A stretch of 38,731 bases of DNA from an uncultured Bacilli bacterium (GTDB lineage Bacteria; Bacillota_I; Bacilli_A; RFN20; CAG-826), in the NCBI GenBank assembly GCA_905235515.1, contig CAJOLV010000010.1, positions 1 through 38,731 of the forward strand, in the 5' to 3' direction. Shown in pieces: positions 22,339 to 30,399 of the stretch; the first letter of the stretch is position 1, and each line of letters begins with the position of its first letter. Below the pieces are notes generated by a model that saw only the letters and a list, made by a program, of their open reading frames with translations, was not told where the DNA came from and ran no database searches. Made by a program: the position numbers and the translations under genes.

Positions 22339-22485
22339 ATGAGAGAAAAAGTTCTTTTAATTTGCGAAGAGTGCCTCTCTAGAAACTACACAATGACTGT
22401 CAAAGTAGAAGCGGATAGACCACTCAAAGTGAAGAAGTATTGTCCGCATTGTGGGAAACACACATTCCACAAAATTAGCAAGTAG
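22339..22485 (+). CDS. rpmG: 50S ribosomal protein L33 (Cys4 form)
   Basis: A 48-residue ribosomal protein of the large subunit, too short to stand out as an ORF but clear by sequence. It keeps both zinc pairs, CEEC (residues 9-12) and CPHC (35-38), so it is the zinc-containing C+ form. GTGAGG precedes the ATG at 22339. It is followed by secE and nusG, the standard Bacilli order. Confidence 0.93.
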   Translation: MREKVLLICEECLSRNYTMTVKVEADRPLKVKKYCPHCGKHTFHKISK

Positions 22486-22500
22486 GAGGCTTATATAGTT

Positions 22501-22704
22501 ATGGGTCTAAAAAGTTACGCAAAAGGCGTGGTCAAAGAAGGTAAAAGAGTTCGTTGGCCAAAAAGAGATGTCTTAATTCCATCCATCATCGTTGTAGTGA
22601 TTATTACTGTTTTAGCGGCATTAATTTTATTTGGCGAAGATGCAGCAGGAAATAAACTTATTCAAATCTTAAAGGATGCCTTCAGTGGCACCTTAGGAAA
22701 CTAG
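22501..22704 (+). CDS. secE: Preprotein translocase subunit SecE
   Basis: Single-span essential subunit of the SecYEG channel. 67 residues: an amphipathic cytoplasmic helix with the conserved VRWPKRDVL motif (residues 17-25), then one membrane helix (about 27-45) and a short tail. GGAGG overlaps the rpmG stop, 11 nt before the ATG. Position between rpmG and nusG is universal in related bacteria. Confidence 0.94.
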   Translation: MGLKSYAKGVVKEGKRVRWPKRDVLIPSIIVVVIITVLAALILFGEDAAGNKLIQILKDAFSGTLGN

Positions 22705-22717
22705 GAGGTAACTAACA

Positions 22718-23344
22718 ATGGTTGATGATATTAGACAAGCGTTTACCGATTCCACCACAGATATTTCTGATGAAGGAAGACAACAAGAACAAAAGCTTGG
22801 TGAAAAAGCGTGGTATGTTGTGAATACATATTCCACTCACGAAAGAAAAGTTGCTAACAACTTAGAAAAACGTGTTGAAACCATGGGTTTAGAAAACCTC
22901 ATCTATCGTATCGTTGTCGCAGAACAAGAAGTTCCAATGATGGATAGAGAAACAGGCTTACCTAATGGTAAAACCAGAATGAAAAACTTATACCCAGGTT
23001 ATGTTTTCGTCGAAATGATTATGACTGACTATGCATGGTATGTGGTGAGAAACACTCCAGGCGTCACAGGTTTCGTCGGATCATCTGGTAAAGGTACAAA
23101 ACCATTCCCAGTGCCACGTGAACAAATTGAACCAGTCCTCAAGAGAATGGGTATGATTGATGCCTCTATGTATGATAGATACTCTGATGGTGACTTAGTG
23201 AAAATTATTCATGGTCCATTTGAAGGAACAGAAGGTCACATCTTATCCATCAATAGAGATACCGGTGTCGTGGAAGTTGAAGCAGTCTTCTTTGGCCGAC
23301 CAACTAAAGTTGAAGTGGACTTCTCTGAAATCGAAAGAGTGTAA
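22718..23344 (+). CDS. nusG: Transcription termination/antitermination factor NusG
   Basis: Binds RNA polymerase and affects elongation, pausing and coupling to ribosomes. The NGN domain begins at AWYVVNTYS (about residue 31) and includes LYPGYVFVEM and WYVVRNTPGVTGFVGS. The KOW domain (about residues 155-205) holds DLVKIIHGPFEGTEGHI. At 208 residues it is about 30 longer than B. subtilis NusG because of an acidic N-terminal extension; AGGAGG 9 nt before this ATG supports that start. A terminator follows, so rplK is not in the same transcript. Confidence 0.95.
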   Translation: MVDDIRQAFTDSTTDISDEGRQQEQKLGEKAWYVVNTYSTHERKVANNLEKRVETMGLENLIYRIVVAEQEVPMMDRETGLPNGKTRMKNLYPGYVFVEMIMTDYAWYVVRNTPGVTGFVGSSGKGTKPFPVPREQIEPVLKRMGMIDASMYDRYSDGDLVKIIHGPFEGTEGHILSINRDTGVVEVEAVFFGRPTKVEVDFSEIERV

Positions 23345-23361
23345 TTTTCAAAGCTTAGAAT

Positions 23362-23385
23362 AGACCGTCATAAGGCGGTCTTTTT
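23362..23385 (+). terminator. Terminator after nusG
   Basis: AGACCGT pairs with GCGGTCT (last pair T-G) around a short loop, followed by TTTTT. A standard intrinsic terminator that closes rpmG-secE-nusG. Confidence 0.88.
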
Positions 23386-23390
23386 AATAC

Positions 23391-23419
23391 TTTAATTAGT
23401 GATTAATAAAAGTTAAAAT
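23391..23419 (+). promoter_or_regulatory. Possible promoter of the alpha-galactosidase gene
   Basis: TTTAAT (23391-23396), 17-nt spacer and TAAAAT (23414-23419). The -35 is weak. AGGGG at 23429-23433 serves as the ribosome binding site. I saw no catabolite-repression-type palindrome in the gap. Confidence 0.35.
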
Positions 23420-23440
23420 ATAAGAAATAGGGGTATTCAT

Positions 23441-25780
23441 ATGGTATTAACAAACGGAAAAGTATTTATTTTAAATACAAACAAATTATCTTATGTTTTT
23501 CATGTCGATGAAACGGGTCTAGTTTTACATGATTATTTTGGCCAATTATTAGCAATTGATGATTTTAATATTGGCCCAATCGCCCAGAAAAATTCTGTTA
23601 TGAAAGGGACAACTGTCATCTATAAAGAGGAAGTTAATCCAAATTTAAGTATGGATGTCGCCTTATTAGAATTCTCTTTCCCACATAAAGGTGATTTTAA
23701 AGGCACACCAATATTGTTAAAAAACAAAGAAAATGGCTATGTATTCAATTTTGAATACGAGAGTTATGAACTTAACAAAGAAGCAAAAGTTAATAGTGAA
23801 CTTCCAACCCCAAGAGATCCTAACGAAGAATTAATCATTCATTTAAGAGAAAAACATTCTAATGTGAGAGTGAATATCCGTTTCCTCATTTTTGAAGAAA
23901 GTAATGTCATCGCTAGAAATATGGTTATTGTAAATGAAGGTAAAGAAGAATTAGAAGTTTTAAAAGCCCTCTCCCTTCAATTAGATATGTTTAACAACAA
24001 TTATTTAGCCACTCATTTTACTGGTGGCTGGGCTACTGAAATGCATGATGATACAGTGAAGATTAAACCTGGTAAACTCGTTCACGAATCTTTAACTGGT
24101 TTCTCTAGTCATAAAACCAATCCATTATTTGTTTTAAGAGGCCCAGATGCTTCATTAGATAGTGGTGAAGTAATGATTTTCAATTTGATGTATTCTGGTA
24201 ATCATATTAATGAAATTGAATTAAATACCTATGGTATCTTAAGAATATCAAGTGGTATTTCCCCATTCTGTTTTGATTATAAACTCGCTAGTGGTGAATC
24301 TTTTGAAGCACCATACGCTGTTTTTACTTATTCTAATCATGGAGTTAATGCAGCCAGACAACAAATGCATAATTTCGTGAATAACCATGTGGTTAATCCG
24401 GAATTCAAGGAGGTACTTCGGCCTGTTGTAATTAATAACTGGGAAGGCACCAATTTCAAATTCAACGAATCCAGAGTTATTAAAATCGCAAAAAGCGCTC
24501 ATAAATTCGGTGCGGAATTATTCGTCTTAGATGACGGATGGTTTTCTACACGCAATGACGATACGCAAGGCTTAGGCGATTATGATGTTAATAAAAAGAA
24601 ACTCCCTCACGGATTATCTGGATTAGCGAAAAAAATTAATAAATTAGGAATGAAATTTGGTTTATGGTTTGAACCAGAAAGCATTAATAAAAAATCCAAA
24701 TTATATGAAGCTCATCCTGATTGGGCTATTCAAAATAAAAGTGTTGAACCATCTTTAGGCCGACATCAACTCCTCTTAGATTTATCTAAAAAAGAAGTTC
24801 AAGACTATATTATTGAAAATGTTTCTAATGTTTTAAATAACGCAAATATTGAATATGTGAAATGGGATATGAATAGGCATATGTCTGATATTCCTTCTTG
24901 TGATTATGCTGGGGAATTTTTCCATCGCTATATTTTAGGTTTATATCGTGTGATGGGAGAATTAGTAAAAAGATTCCCGAACGTATTATTTGAGGGATGC
25001 GCTAGTGGGGGAAATCGTTTTGATTTAGGAATACTATATTATTTTCCACAAATCTGGGCTAGTGATAACACTGATGCTTTTGAAAGATTAAGAATGCAAT
25101 ATAACTATTCTTATGGTTATCCTTTAAGCACTCTTTCAAATCACATTTCATCATCTCCAAATCAACAAACATTACGTGAAATATCAATTAATAGCAGATT
25201 TAACGTCGCAATGTTTGGTGTATTAGGGTATGAACTTGTTTGTTCTGAATTAGACACCTTCGATAAAAAGAGAATCGATGTCTTAATTAACATGTATAAA
25301 AAGAGAAGAGAAATCTTCCAGTTTGGTGATTTTATCGCCTTATCTAGCAATGACCACTCCTTTAGATGGGAAGTTATTTCTAAAGATAGAAAACACGCAA
25401 TTGTCGGCACTTATTATATCCTGCAAGAGATTAACCCCCAAGAAACGACTCTGACTGTAAAAGGCCTACTTCCAGGTAAATATGTCATTAAAGGAATGGG
25501 TATTGAACATGATATTAGAGAATTTGGAAATCTCGTGAACATGATTACCCCATTTTACGTAAATCCAAAAGGTCGTTTAGTGTCAATTGCGGCTAAGTTT
25601 ATTAAAATGCCAGCAGACGTTGATGAATATGATGTTGATAGTTCATTATTAGATTCAAATGGCATTAAATTAAATCCTCAATGGTCGGCCTCCGGAATCA
25701 ATGATAAAGTAAGGGTCCTGCGTGACTTCGCATCTCGTTTATATTTTATTGATTATGTCGAAGAGGAAAATAAAAAATAA
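23441..25780 (+). CDS. Alpha-galactosidase, GH36 family
   Basis: Hydrolyses terminal alpha-galactosides such as melibiose and raffinose. 779 residues with the full GH36 layout: N-terminal beta-sandwich (about 1-310), TIM barrel (about 320-650) and C-terminal beta domain. The barrel shows FVLDDGWF, FGLWFEPE, KWDMNR with the nucleophile Asp476, and SDNTDA (541-546) with the acid/base Asp. The substrate-contact region PNQQTLR follows. No signal peptide, so it is cytosolic and needs imported sugar; no sugar transporter is nearby. Single gene between two terminators, placed between nusG and ktrA. Its galactose could feed galK at 13642. Confidence 0.94.
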   Translation: MVLTNGKVFILNTNKLSYVFHVDETGLVLHDYFGQLLAIDDFNIGPIAQKNSVMKGTTVIYKEEVNPNLSMDVALLEFSFPHKGDFKGTPILLKNKENGYVFNFEYESYELNKEAKVNSELPTPRDPNEELIIHLREKHSNVRVNIRFLIFEESNVIARNMVIVNEGKEELEVLKALSLQLDMFNNNYLATHFTGGWATEMHDDTVKIKPGKLVHESLTGFSSHKTNPLFVLRGPDASLDSGEVMIFNLMYSGNHINEIELNTYGILRISSGISPFCFDYKLASGESFEAPYAVFTYSNHGVNAARQQMHNFVNNHVVNPEFKEVLRPVVINNWEGTNFKFNESRVIKIAKSAHKFGAELFVLDDGWFSTRNDDTQGLGDYDVNKKKLPHGLSGLAKKINKLGMKFGLWFEPESINKKSKLYEAHPDWAIQNKSVEPSLGRHQLLLDLSKKEVQDYIIENVSNVLNNANIEYVKWDMNRHMSDIPSCDYAGEFFHRYILGLYRVMGELVKRFPNVLFEGCASGGNRFDLGILYYFPQIWASDNTDAFERLRMQYNYSYGYPLSTLSNHISSSPNQQTLREISINSRFNVAMFGVLGYELVCSELDTFDKKRIDVLINMYKKRREIFQFGDFIALSSNDHSFRWEVISKDRKHAIVGTYYILQEINPQETTLTVKGLLPGKYVIKGMGIEHDIREFGNLVNMITPFYVNPKGRLVSIAAKFIKMPADVDEYDVDSSLLDSNGIKLNPQWSASGINDKVRVLRDFASRLYFIDYVEEENKK

Positions 25781-25790
25781 ATATAAAATA

Positions 25791-25825
25791 AAAATAGCGA
25801 TCCTTCAAAAAACCGCTATTTTTTT
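25791..25825. terminator. Bidirectional terminator between alpha-galactosidase and ktrA
   Basis: AAAATAGCG (25791-25799) pairs with CGCTATTTT (25814-25822), with a run of eight T after the stem on the forward strand and A-rich sequence before it, giving T-rich RNA on the reverse strand. It lies between convergent genes and can serve both. Confidence 0.82.
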
Positions 25826-25850
25826 ATGAAATCGCCAGCAAAACTGGATT

Positions 25851-26522
25851 TTATTTTGCTTTTTTGCCGTTAACGGCTTCACGGAATGCTTTGATTTCTT
25901 TGGCGGTTCCAACTACGAAACAGGTATCATCTGGTAAGAGTGAATCATTACCGCCTGGAACGAAGGATTTACCATTTCTTGTCACTAAAACGACGTTAAC
26001 ACCGTATTTCACTTTTGGCTTTAATTCAGTTAATGTTTCTGGGACATAACTTGGATTAATTAAGATAGAAATAACAGAATATTTATCATCTAATTTATAG
26101 AAATCACGGAAGTCTATATTTCCTAACCTATTTGCGAGAGCAACACCAGCAGCTTTTTGTGGTGAAATAATCTCTGTCGCACCAAGTTTTTTAATAATTG
26201 ATGCGTAATAGTCATCATCAACACGAACGATGATTTGTTTAACACCTAATTCACGGAGAACAACGGTGGTTAAGACACTTGCTTCTTTATTGTCACCAAA
26301 GGCCACAATAGCAGCGTCAACATCTTTAATACCTAATTCTTTTAATGCTTGTTCATCTGTCGCGTCCGCTACAAAGCATGTAGAAAGAATACCAGACATT
26401 TTTACGACAGCTTCTTTATCACTATCAATAGCAATAACATCTCTGCCGTTTTCTACTAATTCTTCAACAATAGAACGACCAAATTGTCCTAAACCGATAA
26501 CTGCGAATGATTTTTTAGCCAT
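25851..26522 (-). CDS. ktrA: Potassium uptake regulatory subunit (RCK protein)
   Basis: Cytosolic ring-forming subunit that gates the KtrB channel in response to nucleotides. 223 residues: RCK_N domain with GLGQFG at 10-15 and the acidic end of strand 2 (AIDSD) for NAD/ATP binding, then RCK_C (TrkA_C) from about residue 140. KtrA length (a single RCK unit) distinguishes it from the duplicated E. coli TrkA. TAGGAG lies before the ATG. It follows ktrB by 12 nt. Confidence 0.92.
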   Translation of the reverse strand: MAKKSFAVIGLGQFGRSIVEELVENGRDVIAIDSDKEAVVKMSGILSTCFVADATDEQALKELGIKDVDAAIVAFGDNKEASVLTTVVLRELGVKQIIVRVDDDYYASIIKKLGATEIISPQKAAGVALANRLGNIDFRDFYKLDDKYSVISILINPSYVPETLTELKPKVKYGVNVVLVTRNGKSFVPGGNDSLLPDDTCFVVGTAKEIKAFREAVNGKKAK

Positions 26523-26534
26523 AATAATTTGCTC

Positions 26535-27959
26535 CTATCCGACTAAGAAGTCTGCTTCAACATATTCGAAGTGTCCTGTGCTATCTTCGATGCTGTTCTT
26601 GAAGACTTGGAAGAATGTCATTGGTCCTAATCTGCCTAAGAACATCATAATGCATAAGACTATTTTACTACCATTAGAAAGTAATGGTGTGACATTTGCG
26701 CTTAATCCAACGGTGCCAAATGATGAGAATACTTCAAAGAAGATTCCCTCAAAGTTAATCGCGGTATTACCTTTTTCAAAAGCAGAAATGCCAACGAATG
26801 CGGTCATAATAACGACAAATGCGATAACCATTAAAGTCATACCTTTTAAAACTGTATTTGAAGTATATACGCGGTTGAACGCAACAACGCGTTTACCTCT
26901 TAAATGAGAGGCAATAGCGAGAACAATAATAAATAAGGTTGTAGTTTTAATACCACCAGCAGTGCTCAATGGTGAACCACCAATAAACATTAAGAAACAA
27001 CTAAATGTTTTACCGGCAGTGGTCAAGTCAGCTTGATCAAAGTTGGCAAAACCAGCAGTACGACATGTAACACTTTGGAACACGGCGGTAAAGGTAGTGA
27101 AGTCATCATTACCCGCTATAACGTGTTCTGTTAAATAGAAAATACCAGTACCAAACACTAATAAAATAGCGGTGGTGAATAAAACGATTTTGGTAAAAGC
27201 ACTATATTGCTTAGGCGTTTTCTTAAATGAGAGCACCTCAACAATGACTAAGAAGGAAATACCACCTACGACAACTAATAACATAATATATGTTAAATAG
27301 TAGTAATATGCCCATCTATGAGTTTCAAACAACGTGCCCATTAAAGTACCTGGATTAGCGATTAAACTAGTACTACCAAAAATATCAAATCCAGCGTTGT
27401 TAAATGCGGAAACAGAGGTGAATATACTTGACCAAAGCGCTTTAGAAATGTTACCAGGATATAGGGTAAAGGCAACAGGTAGGCCAATTAGGAAACCAAA
27501 TAGCTCAGCAACAAATGAAATAACAATGATTCTTCTCACGAAAAGTGTAACTTGTGCAAAATTTGTGACATTTAATGCTTGTGATAAGAAGAACCTATTT
27601 TTGAATTGTAATTTACTGCTAAATAATGTAACTATGAAGGTTAACACTGTAATAAATCCAAGACCACCGATTTGGATCATGATTAAGACCACTAATTGAC
27701 CGGTGAAAGATAAGACATTACCAATACCAGAATAGAATGTACATAGGCCAGTCACACAGGTTGCAGAAAACGCGGTAAATAAACAATCTAAATAGGTAAT
27801 TCTCGTGCCATCGTCTGCGATATAGTTAAAAGCCCATTTACCACTAGCTTGGGCAAATGGAGTAACTAGTAGGAAAGAACCCACTAATATCACGACAACG
27901 AATGAGAGGATGACTAGTAGATACGGACTAATAGACGTTTTCTTTTTAATCTTTTCCAT
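26535..27959 (-). CDS. ktrB: Potassium uptake channel subunit
   Basis: Membrane subunit of a Ktr/Trk potassium uptake system, 474 residues. Four M1-P-M2 repeats are visible from their pore loops: ATCVTGLCTF, FNNAGFDIF, QSVTCRTAGF and SFGTVGLSAN, each with the Gly that lines the filter. It pairs with ktrA downstream, forming a two-gene operon. In KtrB the coupled ion is often sodium; that cannot be read here. Confidence 0.93.
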   Translation of the reverse strand: MEKIKKKTSISPYLLVILSFVVVILVGSFLLVTPFAQASGKWAFNYIADDGTRITYLDCLFTAFSATCVTGLCTFYSGIGNVLSFTGQLVVLIMIQIGGLGFITVLTFIVTLFSSKLQFKNRFFLSQALNVTNFAQVTLFVRRIIVISFVAELFGFLIGLPVAFTLYPGNISKALWSSIFTSVSAFNNAGFDIFGSTSLIANPGTLMGTLFETHRWAYYYYLTYIMLLVVVGGISFLVIVEVLSFKKTPKQYSAFTKIVLFTTAILLVFGTGIFYLTEHVIAGNDDFTTFTAVFQSVTCRTAGFANFDQADLTTAGKTFSCFLMFIGGSPLSTAGGIKTTTLFIIVLAIASHLRGKRVVAFNRVYTSNTVLKGMTLMVIAFVVIMTAFVGISAFEKGNTAINFEGIFFEVFSSFGTVGLSANVTPLLSNGSKIVLCIMMFLGRLGPMTFFQVFKNSIEDSTGHFEYVEADFLVG

Positions 27960-27983
27960 TTTTCGCTTTTTCCGACTGATAGC

Positions 27984-28012
27984 ATTATATACTTACTATT
28001 TCAATTTGTCTA
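27984..28012 (-). promoter_or_regulatory. ktrB-ktrA promoter
   Basis: Reverse strand: TAGACA (28012-28007), 17-nt spacer, TATAAT (27989-27984). Five of six and six of six matches to the sigma-A consensus, the best promoter in the window. The start would be near 27977, 18 nt before the ATG. No c-di-AMP (ydaO-type) riboswitch can fit in so short a leader. Confidence 0.75.
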
Positions 28013-28081
28013 CAATTATCAAATTAATATAATTTGAACCTTTGTTTTTTTGGTTTATTGGAAATTTTTTTGAAAAACTCC

Positions 28082-28111
28082 TTGCCTTCTTATTTAATTC
28101 TTTGATATTCT
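28082..28111 (+). promoter_or_regulatory. Possible upstream promoter of the rplK operon
   Basis: TTGCCT (28082-28087), 18-nt spacer, TGA-TATTCT (TG at 28103-28104, -10 at 28106-28111). A moderate match with an extended -10. It would give a leader of about 115 nt. Confidence 0.4.
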
Positions 28112-28151
28112 ATTCAAGCATGTTGCCTTCACGCATATAGTGTTGTGCATA

Positions 28152-28160
28152 TGTTAAAAT
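28152..28160 (+). promoter_or_regulatory. Extended -10 promoter close to rplK
   Basis: TGTTAAAAT (TG at 28152-28153, TAAAAT at 28155-28160) without a good -35. The start would be near 28166-28168, the first bases of the two-helix leader described next. Confidence 0.5.
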
Positions 28161-28165
28161 CGTCG

Positions 28166-28198
28166 CGTGGAAGAGTGGTGATTCACTCGCAAACCACG
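28166..28198 (+). promoter_or_regulatory. Candidate L1-binding leader RNA before rplK
   Basis: CGTGG (28166-28170) pairs with CCACG (28194-28198), and GAGTG (28173-28177) pairs with CACTC (28184-28188). The two helices are separated by a short side (AA) and a longer side (GCAAA). An asymmetric internal loop flanked by GUGG/CCAC resembles the L1 site in 23S rRNA and L1 autoregulatory sites in mRNA. rplA, encoding L1, is the second gene of this operon. The resemblance is judged by eye. Confidence 0.5.
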
Positions 28199-28232
28199 GC
28201 ACGGACAAACTACACAAAAGGAGGAAAGTCAC

Positions 28233-28649
28233 GTGAGCAAAAAAATCGCAAAAGCGGTGAAGTTAGAACTCCCTGGTGGTGACGCGAAACCAGGACCAAA
28301 GTTAGCTGCTGCCGGTTTACCAAACATGGCGAAATTCACAATGGATTTCAACGCCAAAACAGCAGACAGACGTGGGGAAATCGTTCCAGTTCTCATTATC
28401 ACCTATGAAGACAAAACATTTGAGTTCTTCATCAAAACAACACCAGTCGCACCTTTACTCTTAAAGGCTGCAGGCATCGAAAAGGGTGGTGCCCAAGGAC
28501 GTAAACAAGTCGTTGGTCATGTCAGTCGTGCCAAAATCCGTGAAATCGCGGAATACAAAATGCCAGATCTCAACTGCAACGATATCGAAGCAGCTATGAA
28601 GATCGTTGAAGGTTCAGCCCTCAACATGGGCATCGTCGTGGATGACTAA
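28233..28649 (+). CDS. rplK: 50S ribosomal protein L11
   Basis: Large-subunit protein at the GTPase-associated centre. 138 residues from a GTG at 28233, with AAAAGGAGG 8 nt upstream. The C-terminal RNA-binding domain is standard ([21 protein letters not shown]). The N-terminal proline-rich turn is not: where most bacteria have PAPPVGPALGQAG, this protein has PGPKLAAAG (residues 20-28), about four residues shorter and missing two of the three usual prolines. Frame and neighbours are intact, so it is a real sequence feature and not an error. First gene of the ribosomal protein/RNA polymerase cluster. Confidence 0.94.
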   Translation: MSKKIAKAVKLELPGGDAKPGPKLAAAGLPNMAKFTMDFNAKTADRRGEIVPVLIITYEDKTFEFFIKTTPVAPLLLKAAGIEKGGAQGRKQVVGHVSRAKIREIAEYKMPDLNCNDIEAAMKIVEGSALNMGIVVDD

Positions 28650-28660
28650 GGAGGAGAAGC

Positions 28661-29344
28661 ATGAAAAGAGCAAAGAAATATGTTGCTGCTGCAAGCAAAG
28701 TCGACTCCAGTAAGTTATACACCATCGAAGAAGCTGTCAAATTAGTCAAGGAAACTTCCACTGTCAAATTCGACGCGACAATCGATGTGTCATTCAGACT
28801 TGGTGTTGACCCAAAACAAGCTGATCAACAAGTGAGAGGAACATTAATTCTTCCTCATGGCAACGGCAAAACCAAAAAGGTCTTAGCCATTACCGACAAA
28901 GTTGATGATGCTTTAGCTGCCGGTGCGGATTTCGCCGGTGGTGCCGAAATGGTTGAAAAAATCCAAAAAGAAAACTGGTTTGATTACGACGTCATCGTAG
29001 CAACCCCTAACATGATGGGTATTATTGGTAAAATCGCTCGTGTTTTAGGTCCTAAAGGCTTAATGCCAAACCCAAAAACAGGAACAGTTAGTCCAGATAT
29101 TTCCAAAGCTGTTAAGGAAATCAAAGCCGGTAAAGTCCAATACCGTTGTGACAAAGAAGCGAATATGCATGTATCAATCGGAAGAGTGTCCTTCGAAGAT
29201 ACCAAACTTATTGATAACCTTACCGCTTTAACAGATGCAGTGGTTAAGGCTAAACCAGCCGCATGCAAAGGCGTCTATATCAGAAACGCTGTGATCCATA
29301 CGACCATGGGTCCATCCGTGCCATTTACATTTAACGGTCGATAA
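28661..29344 (+). CDS. rplA: 50S ribosomal protein L1
   Basis: Forms the mobile L1 stalk that handles the exiting tRNA and can repress its own operon. 227 residues with the family motifs [11 protein letters not shown], the [16 protein letters not shown] stretch (about 128-143) and the conserved C-terminal TMGPSV. AAGGAGG precedes the ATG, 11 nt after rplK. It is followed by the L10 leader, not by a terminator. Confidence 0.96.
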   Translation: MKRAKKYVAAASKVDSSKLYTIEEAVKLVKETSTVKFDATIDVSFRLGVDPKQADQQVRGTLILPHGNGKTKKVLAITDKVDDALAAGADFAGGAEMVEKIQKENWFDYDVIVATPNMMGIIGKIARVLGPKGLMPNPKTGTVSPDISKAVKEIKAGKVQYRCDKEANMHVSIGRVSFEDTKLIDNLTALTDAVVKAKPAACKGVYIRNAVIHTTMGPSVPFTFNGR

Positions 29345-29367
29345 TTAACAAAGATTTCAATATACCA

Positions 29368-29446
29368 AAGACAGTAACGGACGAAATAGTCTTAATCATG
29401 TTACCGAGGCGTACGAAATAAATTTCTACCCGTATATTGGAGCCTC
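29368..29446 (+). ncRNA. L10 leader (ribosomal protein L10 autoregulatory RNA)
   Basis: The 135-nt gap between rplA and rplJ contains the conserved words of the Firmicutes L10 leader: GACAGTAAC (29370-29378), CTTAATC (29391-29397) and GTTACCGAGGCG (29400-29411). GTAAC/GTTAC forms the L10-binding stem. GAGGC GTACG (29406-29415) can pair with CGTAT (29431-29435) and GCCTC (29442-29446) across a bulge. CCTC can instead pair with GAGG of the rplJ ribosome binding site (29467-29470), so a translational switch is possible. I see no T-run for an attenuator. Confidence 0.72.
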
Positions 29447-29479
29447 AAAAACACATTTTGAAAAAGGAGGTCGAAGAAT

Positions 29480-29965
29480 ATGAATAAAGATGTCTTAGCA
29501 AGTAAGCAAGCCACCGTCGCTGAAATCGCTGATAAAGCTAAAGCTTGTAAGAGCATAACTATCGCTGAATACCGCGGTTTAACAGTCGCACAAATTCAAA
29601 CACTCCGTCGCGCCTTGAGAGAAGAAAAAACCGAGATGTGTGTTTACAAGAATTCTCTTGTTGAACGCGCTGTCAAAGAGTTAGGTTATGAAGGTTTAGA
29701 TGAATATTTATCTGGACCAAACGCCTTATTCTTCTCTGAAGAAATTAGCAACGGGCCAAAGGTCTTAGCCAAATATGCAAGAAAATTCGGAGATTCTCTT
29801 ACCATCAAGGGTGGTTATGTCGAAGGTAGAGCCTTAGACAAAGCTGGAGTGATCGAAATCTCCAAACTCCCAGGTAAAGAAGGTCTCGTTTCCATGTTCT
29901 TATCGTGCTTACAAGCACCAATCCGCCAATTCGCAGCTACAGTTAAAGCTGTGGCGGAAAAATAA
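29480..29965 (+). CDS. rplJ: 50S ribosomal protein L10
   Basis: Base of the ribosomal L12 stalk. 161 residues with the RNA-binding N-terminal domain (SITIAEYRGLTVAQIQTLRRALR, KNSLVERA, GPNALFF) and a short C-terminal helix for L12 dimers. AAAAAGGAGG lies 9 nt before the ATG. Expected to repress the rplJL unit through the leader just upstream. Confidence 0.95.
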   Translation: MNKDVLASKQATVAEIADKAKACKSITIAEYRGLTVAQIQTLRRALREEKTEMCVYKNSLVERAVKELGYEGLDEYLSGPNALFFSEEISNGPKVLAKYARKFGDSLTIKGGYVEGRALDKAGVIEISKLPGKEGLVSMFLSCLQAPIRQFAATVKAVAEK

Positions 29966-29987
29966 CGCCAATTAGGAGGAAATAATT

Positions 29988-30365
29988 ATGGCAAAGTTAA
30001 CAAAAGAAGAAATCGTTGCGGCATTAAAAGAAATGACCGTTTTAGAATTAAACGATTTAGTTAAAGCAGTTGAAGAAGAATTCGGTGTTACCGCCGCTGT
30101 CGCCGTTGCCGGCCCAGCCGCCCCAGCCGAAGAAGAAGAAGTTGCAAAGGGACCAACAGAAGTAAGCGTTATCGTTACATCTGTCGGCGCCAGCAAAGTT
30201 CAAGTCATCAAAGCTGTCCAAGCTATTACAGGTTTAGGCTTAATGGATGCCAAGAAACTCGTTGATGTTTTACCAGCAACCATTAAAGAAAAAATCTCTC
30301 CAGTCGAAGCAGAAGAACACAAGAAAACACTTGTTGCTGCCGGTGCTGAAGTTGAAGTTAAATAA
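29988..30365 (+). CDS. rplL: 50S ribosomal protein L7/L12
   Basis: Multi-copy stalk protein that recruits translation GTPases. 125 residues: N-terminal dimer domain, an Ala/Pro/Glu-rich hinge (about residues 38-52) and the C-terminal globular domain with [27 protein letters not shown] lies before the ATG. 22 nt after rplJ. Confidence 0.96.
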   Translation: MAKLTKEEIVAALKEMTVLELNDLVKAVEEEFGVTAAVAVAGPAAPAEEEEVAKGPTEVSVIVTSVGASKVQVIKAVQAITGLGLMDAKKLVDVLPATIKEKISPVEAEEHKKTLVAAGAEVEVK

Positions 30366-30399
30366 TTTAGCTTTAATTTATTAAGATCCATTTCCCTAT

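Noticed and set aside
27960-27983. Riboswitch controlling ktrBA
   Set aside because: The promoter leaves a leader of only about 18 nt, too short for a c-di-AMP or any known potassium-linked riboswitch.
28081-28232. Small gene between ktrB and rplK
   Set aside because: No ORF with a ribosome binding site; the region is explained by promoters and a structured leader.
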